Source of the DNA: Actinobacillus succinogenes 130Z
GTDB taxonomy: Bacteria; Pseudomonadota; Gammaproteobacteria; Enterobacterales; Pasteurellaceae
Direction of reading: 5' to 3'
NCBI RefSeq assembly: GCF_000017245.1
Contig: NC_009655.1
Location: forward strand, 682,001 to 746,000
Length of the DNA: 64,000 nt
Every line of letters starts with the position of its first letter. Positions within the stretch are counted from its first letter, which is position 1. Position numbers and translations under genes: made by a program. Under the pieces are notes generated by a model that was not told where the DNA came from, did not search any database, and saw nothing but the letters and a program-made list of their open reading frames with translations. Shown here one piece after another: positions 41,936 to 51,147 of this stretch.

Positions 41936-42526
41936 GTGTTTGATATCGGTTTTTCTGAATTACTGCTGATTTTTATTGTGGGTCTGGTGGTTCTGGGCCC
42001 GCAACGTATGCCTGTAGCCGTCCGTACGGTAATGAAATGGGTGCGAACCGTTCGCGGTTTAGCGGCCAACGTGCAAAACGAGCTATCGCAGGAACTGAAA
42101 TTACAGGAATTGCAGGAAAGCATTAAAAAAGCGGAAAATCTTAATCTGAAAACCCTTTCGCCGGATTTGGCAAAAACCGTGGATGAACTGAAAGCGTCGG
42201 CGGAGAAAATGAAAGCGGATTTGGATAAGCAGGCGTCGGATGCAAACAAAACCCTTGAAGAGCAGATTAAGGATGTACGTGAAGCGAATTTCCGGCAATC
42301 TCAGAGCCAAGCGGATGAAGTAGCGGAAACGTTAGAAAAAACGCCGCAAAATGCGACCGCACTTGAAAGTGAAAATTTGCAAACCGCTACGACGGAAGTC
42401 GCCGAAAATACCGCAGCAACCATGTCAAACGAAGCTTCGCTGGACGAACAGTTAGCAAAGTATATTGATCAATACCATCCTGCCGAGGATGTTCAACCCG
42501 TATCTTCTTCAGAGAAAAACGTATGA
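41936..42526 (+). CDS. tatB: TatB, twin-arginine translocase subunit
   Basis: 196 residues, starting with [35 protein letters not shown] is the membrane span and GPxRLP-like hinge, followed by an amphipathic helix and a long charged C-terminal coiled tail. TatB with TatC binds Tat signal peptides. The stop overlaps the tatC start by four bases (ATGA). An uptake signal lies inside the gene at about 42352. Confidence 0.95.
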   Translation: MFDIGFSELLLIFIVGLVVLGPQRMPVAVRTVMKWVRTVRGLAANVQNELSQELKLQELQESIKKAENLNLKTLSPDLAKTVDELKASAEKMKADLDKQASDANKTLEEQIKDVREANFRQSQSQADEVAETLEKTPQNATALESENLQTATTEVAENTAATMSNEASLDEQLAKYIDQYHPAEDVQPVSSSEKNV

Positions 42527-43278
42527 ATCAGGTGGAAGAAACTCAACCGCTTATTTCCCATCTTGTGGAACTGCGTAATCGCTTATTGCGTTGCCTAGTT
42601 TGCATTTTGCTGGTTTTCTGCGCGTTGGTTTATTTTTCCAATGATATTTATCATCTAATTGCCACGCCGTTGCTGAATGCGATGCCGCAAGGTTCTACCA
42701 TGATCGCTACCAACGTAGCGGCGCCCTTTTTTACGCCGATTAAGCTGACGGGTATTGCGGCGATTTTTTTGTCGGTGCCGTTTTTGCTGTATCAAATCTG
42801 GGCGTTTGTCGCACCGGCGCTGTATCAGCATGAGAAACGTCTGGTTTACCCGTTATTGATTTCCAGTACGATTTTGTTTTATCTCGGCGTTGCCTTTGCG
42901 TATTACGTGGTTTTTCCGTTGGTGTTCAGTTTTCTGACCGGCACCACCCCCGAAGGTGTGGCGATGGCGACGGACATTAGCAGTTATCTGGATTTTGTGT
43001 TAACCCTGTTTCTGGCTTTCGGCATCTGTTTTGAAGTGCCGGTGGCAATTATACTGTTGTGTTGGAGTGGCGTGACGACGCCGGAAGATTTAAAAAGCAA
43101 ACGTCCGTATATCATTGTTACCGCATTTGTCGCTGGCATGCTACTGACGCCACCGGATATTTTTTCACAGACTTTATTGGCGATTCCGATGTGTTTGTTA
43201 TTTGAAGTGGGCGTGATTTGTGCAAGATTTTATCGCCCGAGAGGCGATGATGATCAGCAAAGTGCGGTCGAAAATTAA
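42523..43278 (+). CDS. tatC: TatC, twin-arginine translocase subunit
   Basis: 251 residues with six membrane spans. [21 protein letters not shown] at the N-terminus and [17 protein letters not shown] and [19 protein letters not shown] are TatC signatures; the first contains the Glu that contacts the twin arginines. Completes the tatABC operon; hemB follows. Confidence 0.97.
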   Translation: MNQVEETQPLISHLVELRNRLLRCLVCILLVFCALVYFSNDIYHLIATPLLNAMPQGSTMIATNVAAPFFTPIKLTGIAAIFLSVPFLLYQIWAFVAPALYQHEKRLVYPLLISSTILFYLGVAFAYYVVFPLVFSFLTGTTPEGVAMATDISSYLDFVLTLFLAFGICFEVPVAIILLCWSGVTTPEDLKSKRPYIIVTAFVAGMLLTPPDIFSQTLLAIPMCLLFEVGVICARFYRPRGDDDQQSAVEN

Positions 43279-43289
43279 CCGAATTTTAA

Positions 43290-44366
<1,077 letters not shown>

Positions 44367-44377
44367 TTCATTTTACT

Positions 44378-44406
44378 AAAAAAGGGAGTTTGCAACTCCC
44401 TTTTTG
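44378..44406 (+). terminator. hemB terminator
   Basis: AAAAAGGGAGTT, TGC, AACTCCCTTTTT, a 12-pair stem right after hemB, with T/A tracts for both directions. Confidence 0.85.
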
Positions 44407-44417
44407 TCGTTTTGACA

Positions 44418-44441
44418 TCCGACCGTAAAAGTGCGGTCGGA
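44418..44441. terminator. hairpin between hemB and sodA
   Basis: TCCGACCG, eight-base loop, CGGTCGGA followed by TTTT. It includes a Hin uptake signal and lies between convergent genes. Confidence 0.5.
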
Positions 44442-44467
44442 TTTTCTTGAGTTTTTATTATCCGGGA

Positions 44468-45109
44468 TTAGTCTGCTATTTTTTTCTCGAAACGTTCGTT
44501 TGCGAAGTCCCAGTTCACCACGTTCCAGAATTCTTTAATGTAGTCCGGACGACGGTTTTGGAATTTCAGGTAATAGGCGTGTTCCCACACGTCTAAACCG
44601 ATAATCGGATAGCCTTCGCAACCGGCAATTTCTTTACCCATTAACGGAGAATCTTGGTTAGCGGTTGAAACCACAGCCAATTTATCGTTTTCTTGCAGGA
44701 CTAACCACGCCCAGCCTGAGCCGAAACGACCGGCCGCCGCTTTTTCGAATTCCGTCCGGAATGCTTCGACGGAACCGAAATCACGCACGATCGCATCTTT
44801 TAATGGGCCCTGTAAAGCGGTACCTTTTTTCAGATTTTTCCAGAAGAAAGTATGGTTGGCGTGGCCGCCGATGTTATTACGAGCCGCAGTAAATTGAGCG
44901 GCGGGGATTTTATTTAAATTTTTTAATACGGAACCGGGGCAACCTTCAGCTGCTAATGCCGCCGCTTCCGGTGATGATTCCAATACCGCATTTGCATTGT
45001 TGACATAGGTTTGATGGTGTTTGGTATGGTGGATTTCCATTGTTAACGCATCAAAATGAGGTTCTAAAGCGTCATAGGCGTAGCCTAATTCAGGTAATGT
45101 GTAAGCCAT
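44468..45109 (-). CDS. sodA: manganese superoxide dismutase
   Basis: 213 residues. It converts superoxide to oxygen and peroxide in the cytoplasm, feeding the catalase of this window. [37 protein letters not shown] carries the first metal His residues; [13 protein letters not shown] the second His; [28 protein letters not shown] the metal Asp and His. The GGHANH and WAWLV spacing favour manganese over iron. Confidence 0.94.
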   Translation of the reverse strand: MAYTLPELGYAYDALEPHFDALTMEIHHTKHHQTYVNNANAVLESSPEAAALAAEGCPGSVLKNLNKIPAAQFTAARNNIGGHANHTFFWKNLKKGTALQGPLKDAIVRDFGSVEAFRTEFEKAAAGRFGSGWAWLVLQENDKLAVVSTANQDSPLMGKEIAGCEGYPIIGLDVWEHAYYLKFQNRRPDYIKEFWNVVNWDFANERFEKKIAD

Positions 45110-45199
45110 AAAGTTTCCTTGTTTTCCAGTGTGTTTGTAAAAAGCACGATCATTTTAGCAGTAAAATTGATTTAGATCATTAAAAATGTAAATTTTCTA

Positions 45200-45225
45200 A
45201 AAAAATGCTCCGCTAAAACGGAGCA
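45200..45225 (-). terminator. malic enzyme gene terminator
   Basis: On the minus strand TGCTCCG, six-base loop, CGGAGCA, then seven T. It follows the malic enzyme stop by about 20 bases. Confidence 0.8.
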
Positions 45226-45244
45226 ATTTACCTTTATTCAACAT

Positions 45245-46528
45245 TTATTTTAAACGACGGCTATGCGCTTTCAATTGCGCCGCATAGTCATCCCAATCCG
45301 TAATCGGACGGGTTGCCACACCGCTGTCCATTGCCGCTTTGGCCACTGCCGGCGCAATACGGGTGATTAAACGGGAATCAAATGCAGTCGGAATAATATA
45401 TTCCGGACCGAAAGACATGGCTTTGTTGCCGTAAGCCGCCAACACTTCTGCAGTCGGTTCTTCTAATGCTAAATCGGCGATAGCGCGAACGGTCGCCATT
45501 TTCATTTCTTCGTTAATTTCGGTCGCGCCTACATCTAATGCGCCGCGGAAAATGAACGGGAAACAAAGCACATTGTTTACTTGGTTCGGATAGTCCGAAC
45601 GACCGGTACAGACGATAGCGTCTTCACGAGCGGCATGCGCCTCAGGCGGAGTAATTTCCGGATCAGGGTTAGCCAATGCCAAAATCAGCGGATGGGATGC
45701 CATGGTTTTTACCATTTCAGGCGTTAATGCACCGGCGGCGGAACAACCTAAGAATACATCGGCGTTTGAAATAGCATCCGCTAATGTGCGCGCTCCGGTG
45801 TCTTTTTGCGCAAAGGCTTTTTTGGTTTCGTCCATTTTGTTATCACGGCCTTCAAAGATTACGCCTTTTGAGTCGCATACGGTAATGTTTTCGCGTTTTA
45901 CGCCTAATGAAATTAATAAATTCAGGCATGCGATAGAGGCTGCACCGGCACCGGACGCGACTAATTTGACATCTTCGATTTTTTTGTTTTGAATGCGTAA
46001 ACCGTTTAATACGGCCGCGGAACTGATGATGGCGGTACCGTGCTGGTCATCGTGGAAAACAGGAATTCCCATGCGTTCGCGTAAGGCTTTTTCGATATAG
46101 AAACATTCCGGTGCTTTAATGTCTTCGAGATTGATGCCGCCGAAGGTCGGTTCTAATGCCGCGACGATTTCAACGAATTTTTCCGGATTACTTTCATCGA
46201 TTTCGATATCGAATACATCAACGCCGGCAAATTTTTTGAATAATACGCCTTTGCCTTCCATAACCGGTTTTCCCGCCAATGCGCCGATATTGCCTAATCC
46301 CAAGACGGCCGAGCCGTTGGAAATTACGCCGACTAGATTGCCGCGAGCGGTGTAACGATAAGATTTTGCAGGATCCTGTTGAATGGCTAAGCAAGGTTCG
46401 GCAACGCCGGGAGAATAGGCAAGAGCCAAATCGCCTTGGCTTTCTAATGGTTTAGTCGGTGTAACGGAAATTTTACCCGGGACGGGAAATTCGTGAAAAT
46501 CGAGTGCTTTTTGACTTAAATCTGACAT
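45245..46528 (-). CDS. maeB: malic enzyme (MaeB-like malic domain without a phosphotransacetylase domain)
   Basis: 427 residues. It decarboxylates malate to pyruvate, probably with [78 protein letters not shown] (metal site), [16 protein letters not shown] (Rossmann nucleotide loop) and [11 protein letters not shown] are MaeB features. E. coli MaeB is about 759 residues with a C-terminal phosphotransacetylase-like domain; this protein stops where that linker would begin, and a terminator follows at once, so it is a natural single-domain form or an old truncation. The symbol is by similarity only. Confidence 0.85.
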   Translation of the reverse strand: MSDLSQKALDFHEFPVPGKISVTPTKPLESQGDLALAYSPGVAEPCLAIQQDPAKSYRYTARGNLVGVISNGSAVLGLGNIGALAGKPVMEGKGVLFKKFAGVDVFDIEIDESNPEKFVEIVAALEPTFGGINLEDIKAPECFYIEKALRERMGIPVFHDDQHGTAIISSAAVLNGLRIQNKKIEDVKLVASGAGAASIACLNLLISLGVKRENITVCDSKGVIFEGRDNKMDETKKAFAQKDTGARTLADAISNADVFLGCSAAGALTPEMVKTMASHPLILALANPDPEITPPEAHAAREDAIVCTGRSDYPNQVNNVLCFPFIFRGALDVGATEINEEMKMATVRAIADLALEEPTAEVLAAYGNKAMSFGPEYIIPTAFDSRLITRIAPAVAKAAMDSGVATRPITDWDDYAAQLKAHSRRLK

Positions 46529-46665
46529 GATTTTTCCTTTTAATTATGAGTGGTGATTAATATAAAAGCAAGCGTTTGGCATTATAGATCATTTTACAAA
46601 AATTTTACAAAATTTAACCGCACTTTAGCGTAAAATACCTGAAATTAATTAAAATAAGGCAAATT

Positions 46666-47361
46666 ATGAGATTGGATAAATTTATTGCACAACAAACGGG
46701 GTTAACCCGCTCTCAGGCAACCAAATCGATTCGTCAGGGTGTTGTGGAAGTAAACGGTAATATGGAAAAAAGCGGAGCCTTGAAAGTTTCGCCGCAGGAT
46801 GAGATCGTATTTGACGGCGAACCTTTGCCGTGGTTGGAAGGATTGCAATATTTTATGCTGAATAAACCGCAAGGTTACGTATGTTCCCATGAGGACGGCG
46901 ATTATCCGACGGTTTATCAGTTTTTCGATTATCCGCTGGCGGGCAAGCTGCATACCGCAGGACGGCTGGATGCGGATACTACCGGTTTGGTGTTGTTGAC
47001 GGATGACGGACAATGGTCTCACCGAGTGACTTCACCGAAACATTATTGTGAGAAAACTTATTTGGTGACCTTGGCGGATCCGGTGGAAAGCAATTATCAG
47101 TCGGCTTGCGAACAGGGCATTTTATTACGCGGCGAAAAGGAAGCGACGAAGCCGGCAAAACTGGAAATTATCGACGATTATAATGTAAATTTAACCATCA
47201 CCGAAGGACGCTATCATCAGGTGAAACGTATGTTTGCGGCGTTAGGCAACAAAGTGGTGGCATTACATCGTTGGCGGGTCGGCACGGTGGTGCTGGACGA
47301 CGATTTGGAAGAAGGCGGATTTCGTGCTTTAACTCAACAGGAAATAGAGGCATTGCTATGA
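46666..47361 (+). CDS. rsuA: 16S rRNA pseudouridine(516) synthase
   Basis: 231 residues. MRLDKFIAQQTGLTRSQATKSIRQGVVEVNG is an S4 RNA-binding domain; LHTAGRLDADTTGLVLLTDDGQW holds the catalytic Asp; YLVTLADP and GRYHQVKRMFAALGNKVVALHR are the RsuA subfamily signatures. It makes pseudouridine 516 in 16S rRNA. The stop overlaps the bcr start (ATGA), as in E. coli where rsuA and bcr are neighbours. Confidence 0.94.
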   Translation: MRLDKFIAQQTGLTRSQATKSIRQGVVEVNGNMEKSGALKVSPQDEIVFDGEPLPWLEGLQYFMLNKPQGYVCSHEDGDYPTVYQFFDYPLAGKLHTAGRLDADTTGLVLLTDDGQWSHRVTSPKHYCEKTYLVTLADPVESNYQSACEQGILLRGEKEATKPAKLEIIDDYNVNLTITEGRYHQVKRMFAALGNKVVALHRWRVGTVVLDDDLEEGGFRALTQQEIEALL

Positions 47362-48551
47362 GCGAACGGAAAGTGAGCTTGCTGTTTATCATTACTCTCG
47401 GCATTTTATCCATGTTGCCGCCTCTCGGTATAGATATGTATTTACCGTCTTTTCTGCATATTGCGCAGGATCTTCAGGTGAATGCGGAGCAGGTTCAGCA
47501 TACATTAACGTTTTTTACTTTCGGTATGGCGACGGGGCAGTTGTTCTGGGGACCGGTCGGTGACAGTTACGGGCGTAAACCGATTATTTTATTGGGCGTG
47601 CTGGTGGCGGCGGTGGTCGCGTTCATTTTAACCGGTGTAAATTCTATTCAAAATTTCACCGCACTTCGCTTTACTCAGGGCTTTTTCGGCTCTGCGCCGG
47701 TGGTGTTGGTCGGCGCTTTATTACGGGATTTATTCGACAAAAACGAATTATCGAAAATGATGTCGATTATTACGTTAATTTTCATGATTGCGCCGTTACT
47801 TGCCCCGATTATCGGCGGCTATATCGTGAAATTTTTCCATTGGCACATGATTTTTTATGTGATTTGTATGATGGGTTTGCTGAGTGCGTTATTGGTGCTG
47901 CTGGTTATTCCGGAAACCCATCGCCGAGAAAACCGCATTCCTTTGCGATTGAATATTGTGGCGCGTAATTTTGTCACCTTGTGGCAGCAAAAAGAAGTGC
48001 TGGGTTATATGCTTTCCTCGGGCTTAGGTTTCGGTGGCATTTTCGCTTTTCTTACCGCCGGTTCCATTGTGTATATCGGGTTGTACGGCGTTCCCGTGGA
48101 TCAATTCGGTTATTTCTTTATGCTGAATATCGCCATGATGACGATTTCCTCTATGGCGAACGGACGCTTTGTGCAGAAAGTCGGGGCGGAGCGGATGCTG
48201 CGCATAGGTTTGGTCGTTCAATGTTGCGCCGGTTTGTTTTTGATTAGCGTGGCGTGGTTTGATTTAGGGTTTTGGCCGATGGCCTTAGGCGTGGCGCTGT
48301 TTGTGGGGCCGAATCCGTTGATTTCGTCTAATGCCATGGCCTCGATTCTGGAAAAATTTCCCCATATGGCGGGCACGGCGAATTCCATTGCCGGCAGTAC
48401 GCGATTCGGTTTGGGCGCGACGGTGGGATCTTTGGTGGCGTTGATGAAAATGGATACCGCCAAACCGATGCTGCTGACGATGGGAACCTGCACGATTCTC
48501 GCCATAAGCTGCTATTACTTTTTAACTTATCGCCATGCGGGCGGGAAATAA
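47358..48551 (+). CDS. bcr: Bcr/CflA-family multidrug efflux transporter
   Basis: 397 residues with 12 membrane spans, a DHA1 major-facilitator antiporter. LPPLGIDMYLPSFLHIAQDL, FGMATGQLFWGPVGDSYGRKPIILLG (MFS motif A) and ALRFTQGFFGSAPVVLVGALLRDLF (motif C region) are typical. Bcr exports bicyclomycin, sulphonamides and some dipeptides; the range here is unknown. It is translationally coupled to rsuA. Confidence 0.92.
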   Translation: MSERKVSLLFIITLGILSMLPPLGIDMYLPSFLHIAQDLQVNAEQVQHTLTFFTFGMATGQLFWGPVGDSYGRKPIILLGVLVAAVVAFILTGVNSIQNFTALRFTQGFFGSAPVVLVGALLRDLFDKNELSKMMSIITLIFMIAPLLAPIIGGYIVKFFHWHMIFYVICMMGLLSALLVLLVIPETHRRENRIPLRLNIVARNFVTLWQQKEVLGYMLSSGLGFGGIFAFLTAGSIVYIGLYGVPVDQFGYFFMLNIAMMTISSMANGRFVQKVGAERMLRIGLVVQCCAGLFLISVAWFDLGFWPMALGVALFVGPNPLISSNAMASILEKFPHMAGTANSIAGSTRFGLGATVGSLVALMKMDTAKPMLLTMGTCTILAISCYYFLTYRHAGGK

Positions 48552-48566
48552 CGGAAGAAATCGAAT

Positions 48567-48797
48567 ATGGCGCTACGGAAATGTCCAGAATGTCGGCGAA
48601 AAATCAGCGAAAGTGCGGAAATTTGTCCTCATTGCGGTTTTTCTTTCAAGGCGGCGGATCTTGAACTTTACAAACAAAAACTGGAACAGCGCCGTTTGCA
48701 CAATCGGGAGTTAAATAAGCAAAATGCCAGAGTTCAGTTGGTTTGGCTGCTGATTTTTGCCGCAGTCATCGGGCTTGCCGCCTGGTGGCGGAATTAA
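48567..48797 (+). CDS. small zinc-ribbon membrane protein, function unknown
   Basis: 76 residues. CPECRRKISESAEICPHCGFSF is a zinc ribbon with two CxxC pairs (about residues 6-9 and 20-23). A charged helix with repeated Glu/Arg/Asn follows (about 30-53), then a C-terminal membrane span, VQLVWLLIFAAVIGLAAWW. The topology puts the zinc ribbon in the cytoplasm. Co-directional with bcr (15-base gap). Such proteins are widespread and mostly uncharacterised. Confidence 0.65.
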   Translation: MALRKCPECRRKISESAEICPHCGFSFKAADLELYKQKLEQRRLHNRELNKQNARVQLVWLLIFAAVIGLAAWWRN

Positions 48798-49139
48798 TGC
48801 CGAAGGGAGAAATGGAATCACGTAAAGTGCGGTCAAAAAAACGAAAGAATTTTTCGGTAATATACGGCACTAGCATAAAGGCCGGTTAACTAGAAATTGA
48901 TACATCCAATAAACAAGGAATTTTTTATTATGGCGTACAAATTTTCTGACAACGGATTGGGTTAACTATAGTTTAAGTCGAATAAAAATCAAGAAATAGA
49001 ATTGAAAGGGCAAAAACGTGCTCTATTTTCGTAAAATTAAAAAAATCTAAGAGTTAACCTCTTGTATTGTTGCTTCATAAGTTAATGGACTTGTAAAATA
49101 GCAAATTTAATTATGGACATTTTAAAAAGGAACATTACA
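48798..49139. other. 342-base gap upstream of the type III restriction-modification system
   Basis: AT-rich, with one Hin uptake signal near 48824. It contains an 11-codon frame with a good ribosome site (48930-48965) and then no long frame. It looks like degenerated chromosomal sequence at the left border of the restriction-modification insertion; no further feature can be supported. Confidence 0.5.
48930..48965 (+). pseudogene. possible gene remnant MAYKFSDNGLG
   Basis: ATG preceded by AAGGAATTTTTTATT opens MAYKFSDNGLG and stops with TAA. The ribosome site is real-looking but the frame ends after 11 codons, and a different AT-rich sequence begins right after. It may be the start of a gene cut off by the insertion of the restriction-modification genes. 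Confidence 0.3.
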
Positions 49140-49181
49140 ATGCCTAACAGCACAGCACAGCCTTGCCAATTTTTCACTTAA
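49140..49181 (+). CDS. off-phase leader frame of mod (best start codon of the methyltransferase)
   Basis: ATG 49140 has AAAAAGGA seven to nine bases upstream, the only good ribosome site before mod. In its present phase it reads 13 codons (MPNSTAQPCQFFT) to a TAA at 49179. Adding one five-base repeat unit joins MPNSTAQHS to LANFSLKNQQLLQLKSILPE and so to the mod frame. The frame would then be continuous to 51138. Confidence 0.6.
   Translation: MPNSTAQPCQFFT
49147..49161 (+). repeat. pentanucleotide tract (ACAGC)3 at the mod start
   Basis: ACAGC is repeated three times, seven bases after the ATG at 49140. Simple repeats at this place in type III mod genes change copy number by slippage and switch the gene on or off. 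With three units the gene is out of frame; four (or one, or seven) would put it in frame. Confidence 0.75.
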
Positions 49182-49302
49182 AAATCAACAACTTTTACAA
49201 TTAAAATCCATTCTTCCTGAAATTTTTTGTGAAAACGAAATTGACTTCGAGAAGTTCAAACAGCTTTTCTCAAATGAAATCACCACCGGCACCGACCGCT
49301 AT

Positions 49303-51138
49303 ATGCTCAATTGGGCGGGTAAATCGGCAGCCTATCAAACCTTACAAACCCCAACCTTTAAAACACTCACGCCTTGTGTCGAAGAGAGCGTGGATTTTGA
49401 ACATACTCAAAATGTATTTATCGAAGGTGAAAACCTTGATGTGTTAAAGGTGTTGCAAAAATCCTATTTCAATTCCGTCAAAATGATTTATATCGACCCG
49501 CCTTATAACACGGGTAATGATTTTATCTATAAGGATAATTTTGCCGAAAGCAAAGCCGAATACGCCGAAAGAGTGGGTGATTTGGACGCAGACGGCAAGC
49601 TCAAACGTGCTTTTGTGCGAAACAGCAAGGAAAATGGGCATTATCACAGCAACTGGCTGAATATGATGTTGCCCCGTTTGCACCTTGCCAAAAATTTGCT
49701 GACCGATGACGGCGTGATTTTTATTTCTATTGATGATAATGAACAGGCACAACTGAAATTATTATGTGATGAAGTGTTTGGGGAGGAGAATTTTGTGGCA
49801 ATATTATCTACTGAAAACAATCCTAAAGGCAGAAAAAATTCTAAATATATTTCTATTAGTAATGACTTTTGTCTCATTTATGCTAAAAATAAAGAACAGG
49901 GATGTTTCATAGAAAATATTCCTAAAAATGAAAAAGATATGAAGCAGGATGAAAATGGCAACTACGTACATTCAAGTGGTAAGCGAGTTTTAGTTGGTGA
50001 AAATGAATTTAATAACTTTGTAACTGACTTTAGCTCAGATAAACACTATTCTATATATTTTAATAAAGATGAAGACGATTTTATTATAAGAACAGAAATT
50101 AATATTTTAGATAAAGATGATAATTTAATTAATCAAGGATACATAAGATATGTTTCTTTTTTTGGAGAGCATTTTGTAGAAAATACATATACAAAATCTA
50201 GAATCTTAGAATTATATGAAGATGAAGCATTGGAATTCTCAGCAGATAAAATTTATGAGAAAAATTTTAGCGATACAGTACGAATGAAAAGTATGCTAAA
50301 TAATAGATCTTATAAAGCTATATCCGATGGGAAATTAATTGATTATAAATTAGATCTCAAAACTACATCAGCAGGAACTTTTTTAAAGGAACTATTTAAT
50401 ACCAAAATTCCTGTATTTTCTGCACCTAAAAATATTAATTTTTTAAAGCATTTAATAACTTTATTTGAAGATAAATATTTTATTGCTTTAGATTTTTTTG
50501 CTGGAAGTTCGTCATTTCCACATTCAGTTTTAGATTTGAATTATTCTGATGGTGGTCAACGTAAATTTATAGCAGTTCAATATCCAGAAGAAATAGATAT
50601 AACAACCAAAAATGGAAAAGTAGCAAATAAATTCTGCAAAGAAAATAATTTAAGATCTTATATAACTGAGATTTCTAAAGAACGCATCCGCCGTGCCGGT
50701 AAACACATTTTGCAAAATAATGCTGAAAACCGACCGCTTGATGTGGGGTTTAAGGTATTTAAACTCACGGAAAGCCATTTTAAACAATGGCAATCGCCTA
50801 CGGCAGAAAATTTAGCTGATCAACTGGAAATGTTTATCGATCCTGTGAGCGAGCAAACGGATACGCAAGCAGTGCTTTATGAAATTTTATTGCGGTTGGG
50901 CTTAAAACTGACGGCAAAAGTGCGATTGGAAAATCAGGTGTTTTGGGTGGAAGACGAAAACGGACAAACTTTTGCCTTAATGCTTACGGAAATCAATGAT
51001 GAGATGATTGAAAAGGTGATTGCTACACAGCCGAAAAAAGTCGTTACCCTAGACCGTTTATTCAACGGCAATGACGCACAAAAGAAAAACACCGAATTGC
51101 AAATGCAAGATGCGGATATTGCGTTTTTTGTGATTTAA
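49303..51138 (+). CDS. mod: type III DNA methyltransferase Mod, phase OFF
   Basis: The continuous frame from an internal ATG is 611 residues, but homology and an open frame (no stop back to 49126) extend upstream to the repeat tract at 49147, so the intact protein would start at 49140 and be about 666 residues. The adenine N6 methyltransferase motif IV DPPY is at residues 65-68 (IYIDPPYNTGNDF) and the SAM-binding motif I, LDFFAGSSSF, at about 397-405, the order of beta-class type III enzymes. The N- and C-terminal thirds have ordinary composition, while about 49790-50685 is strongly AT-rich and carries the target-recognition domain, which varies between alleles. It is followed after nine bases by res. 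An Apl-type uptake signal lies at 50732-50741. Confidence 0.9.
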   Translation: MLNWAGKSAAYQTLQTPTFKTLTPCVEESVDFEHTQNVFIEGENLDVLKVLQKSYFNSVKMIYIDPPYNTGNDFIYKDNFAESKAEYAERVGDLDADGKLKRAFVRNSKENGHYHSNWLNMMLPRLHLAKNLLTDDGVIFISIDDNEQAQLKLLCDEVFGEENFVAILSTENNPKGRKNSKYISISNDFCLIYAKNKEQGCFIENIPKNEKDMKQDENGNYVHSSGKRVLVGENEFNNFVTDFSSDKHYSIYFNKDEDDFIIRTEINILDKDDNLINQGYIRYVSFFGEHFVENTYTKSRILELYEDEALEFSADKIYEKNFSDTVRMKSMLNNRSYKAISDGKLIDYKLDLKTTSAGTFLKELFNTKIPVFSAPKNINFLKHLITLFEDKYFIALDFFAGSSSFPHSVLDLNYSDGGQRKFIAVQYPEEIDITTKNGKVANKFCKENNLRSYITEISKERIRRAGKHILQNNAENRPLDVGFKVFKLTESHFKQWQSPTAENLADQLEMFIDPVSEQTDTQAVLYEILLRLGLKLTAKVRLENQVFWVEDENGQTFALMLTEINDEMIEKVIATQPKKVVTLDRLFNGNDAQKKNTELQMQDADIAFFVI

Positions 51139-51147
51139 GGGGGCAAA

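Noticed and set aside
41614..42249. 211-codon minus-strand frame opposite tatA and tatB
   Set aside because: Ser/Phe-rich composition produced by the Lys/Glu-rich TatB tail in antisense; tatAB is certain.
49303..49305. Internal ATG as the true mod start
   Set aside because: No good ribosome site, and the conserved N-terminal region (LKSILPEIF...EKFKQLFSNEITTGTDRY) lies upstream in the same open frame.
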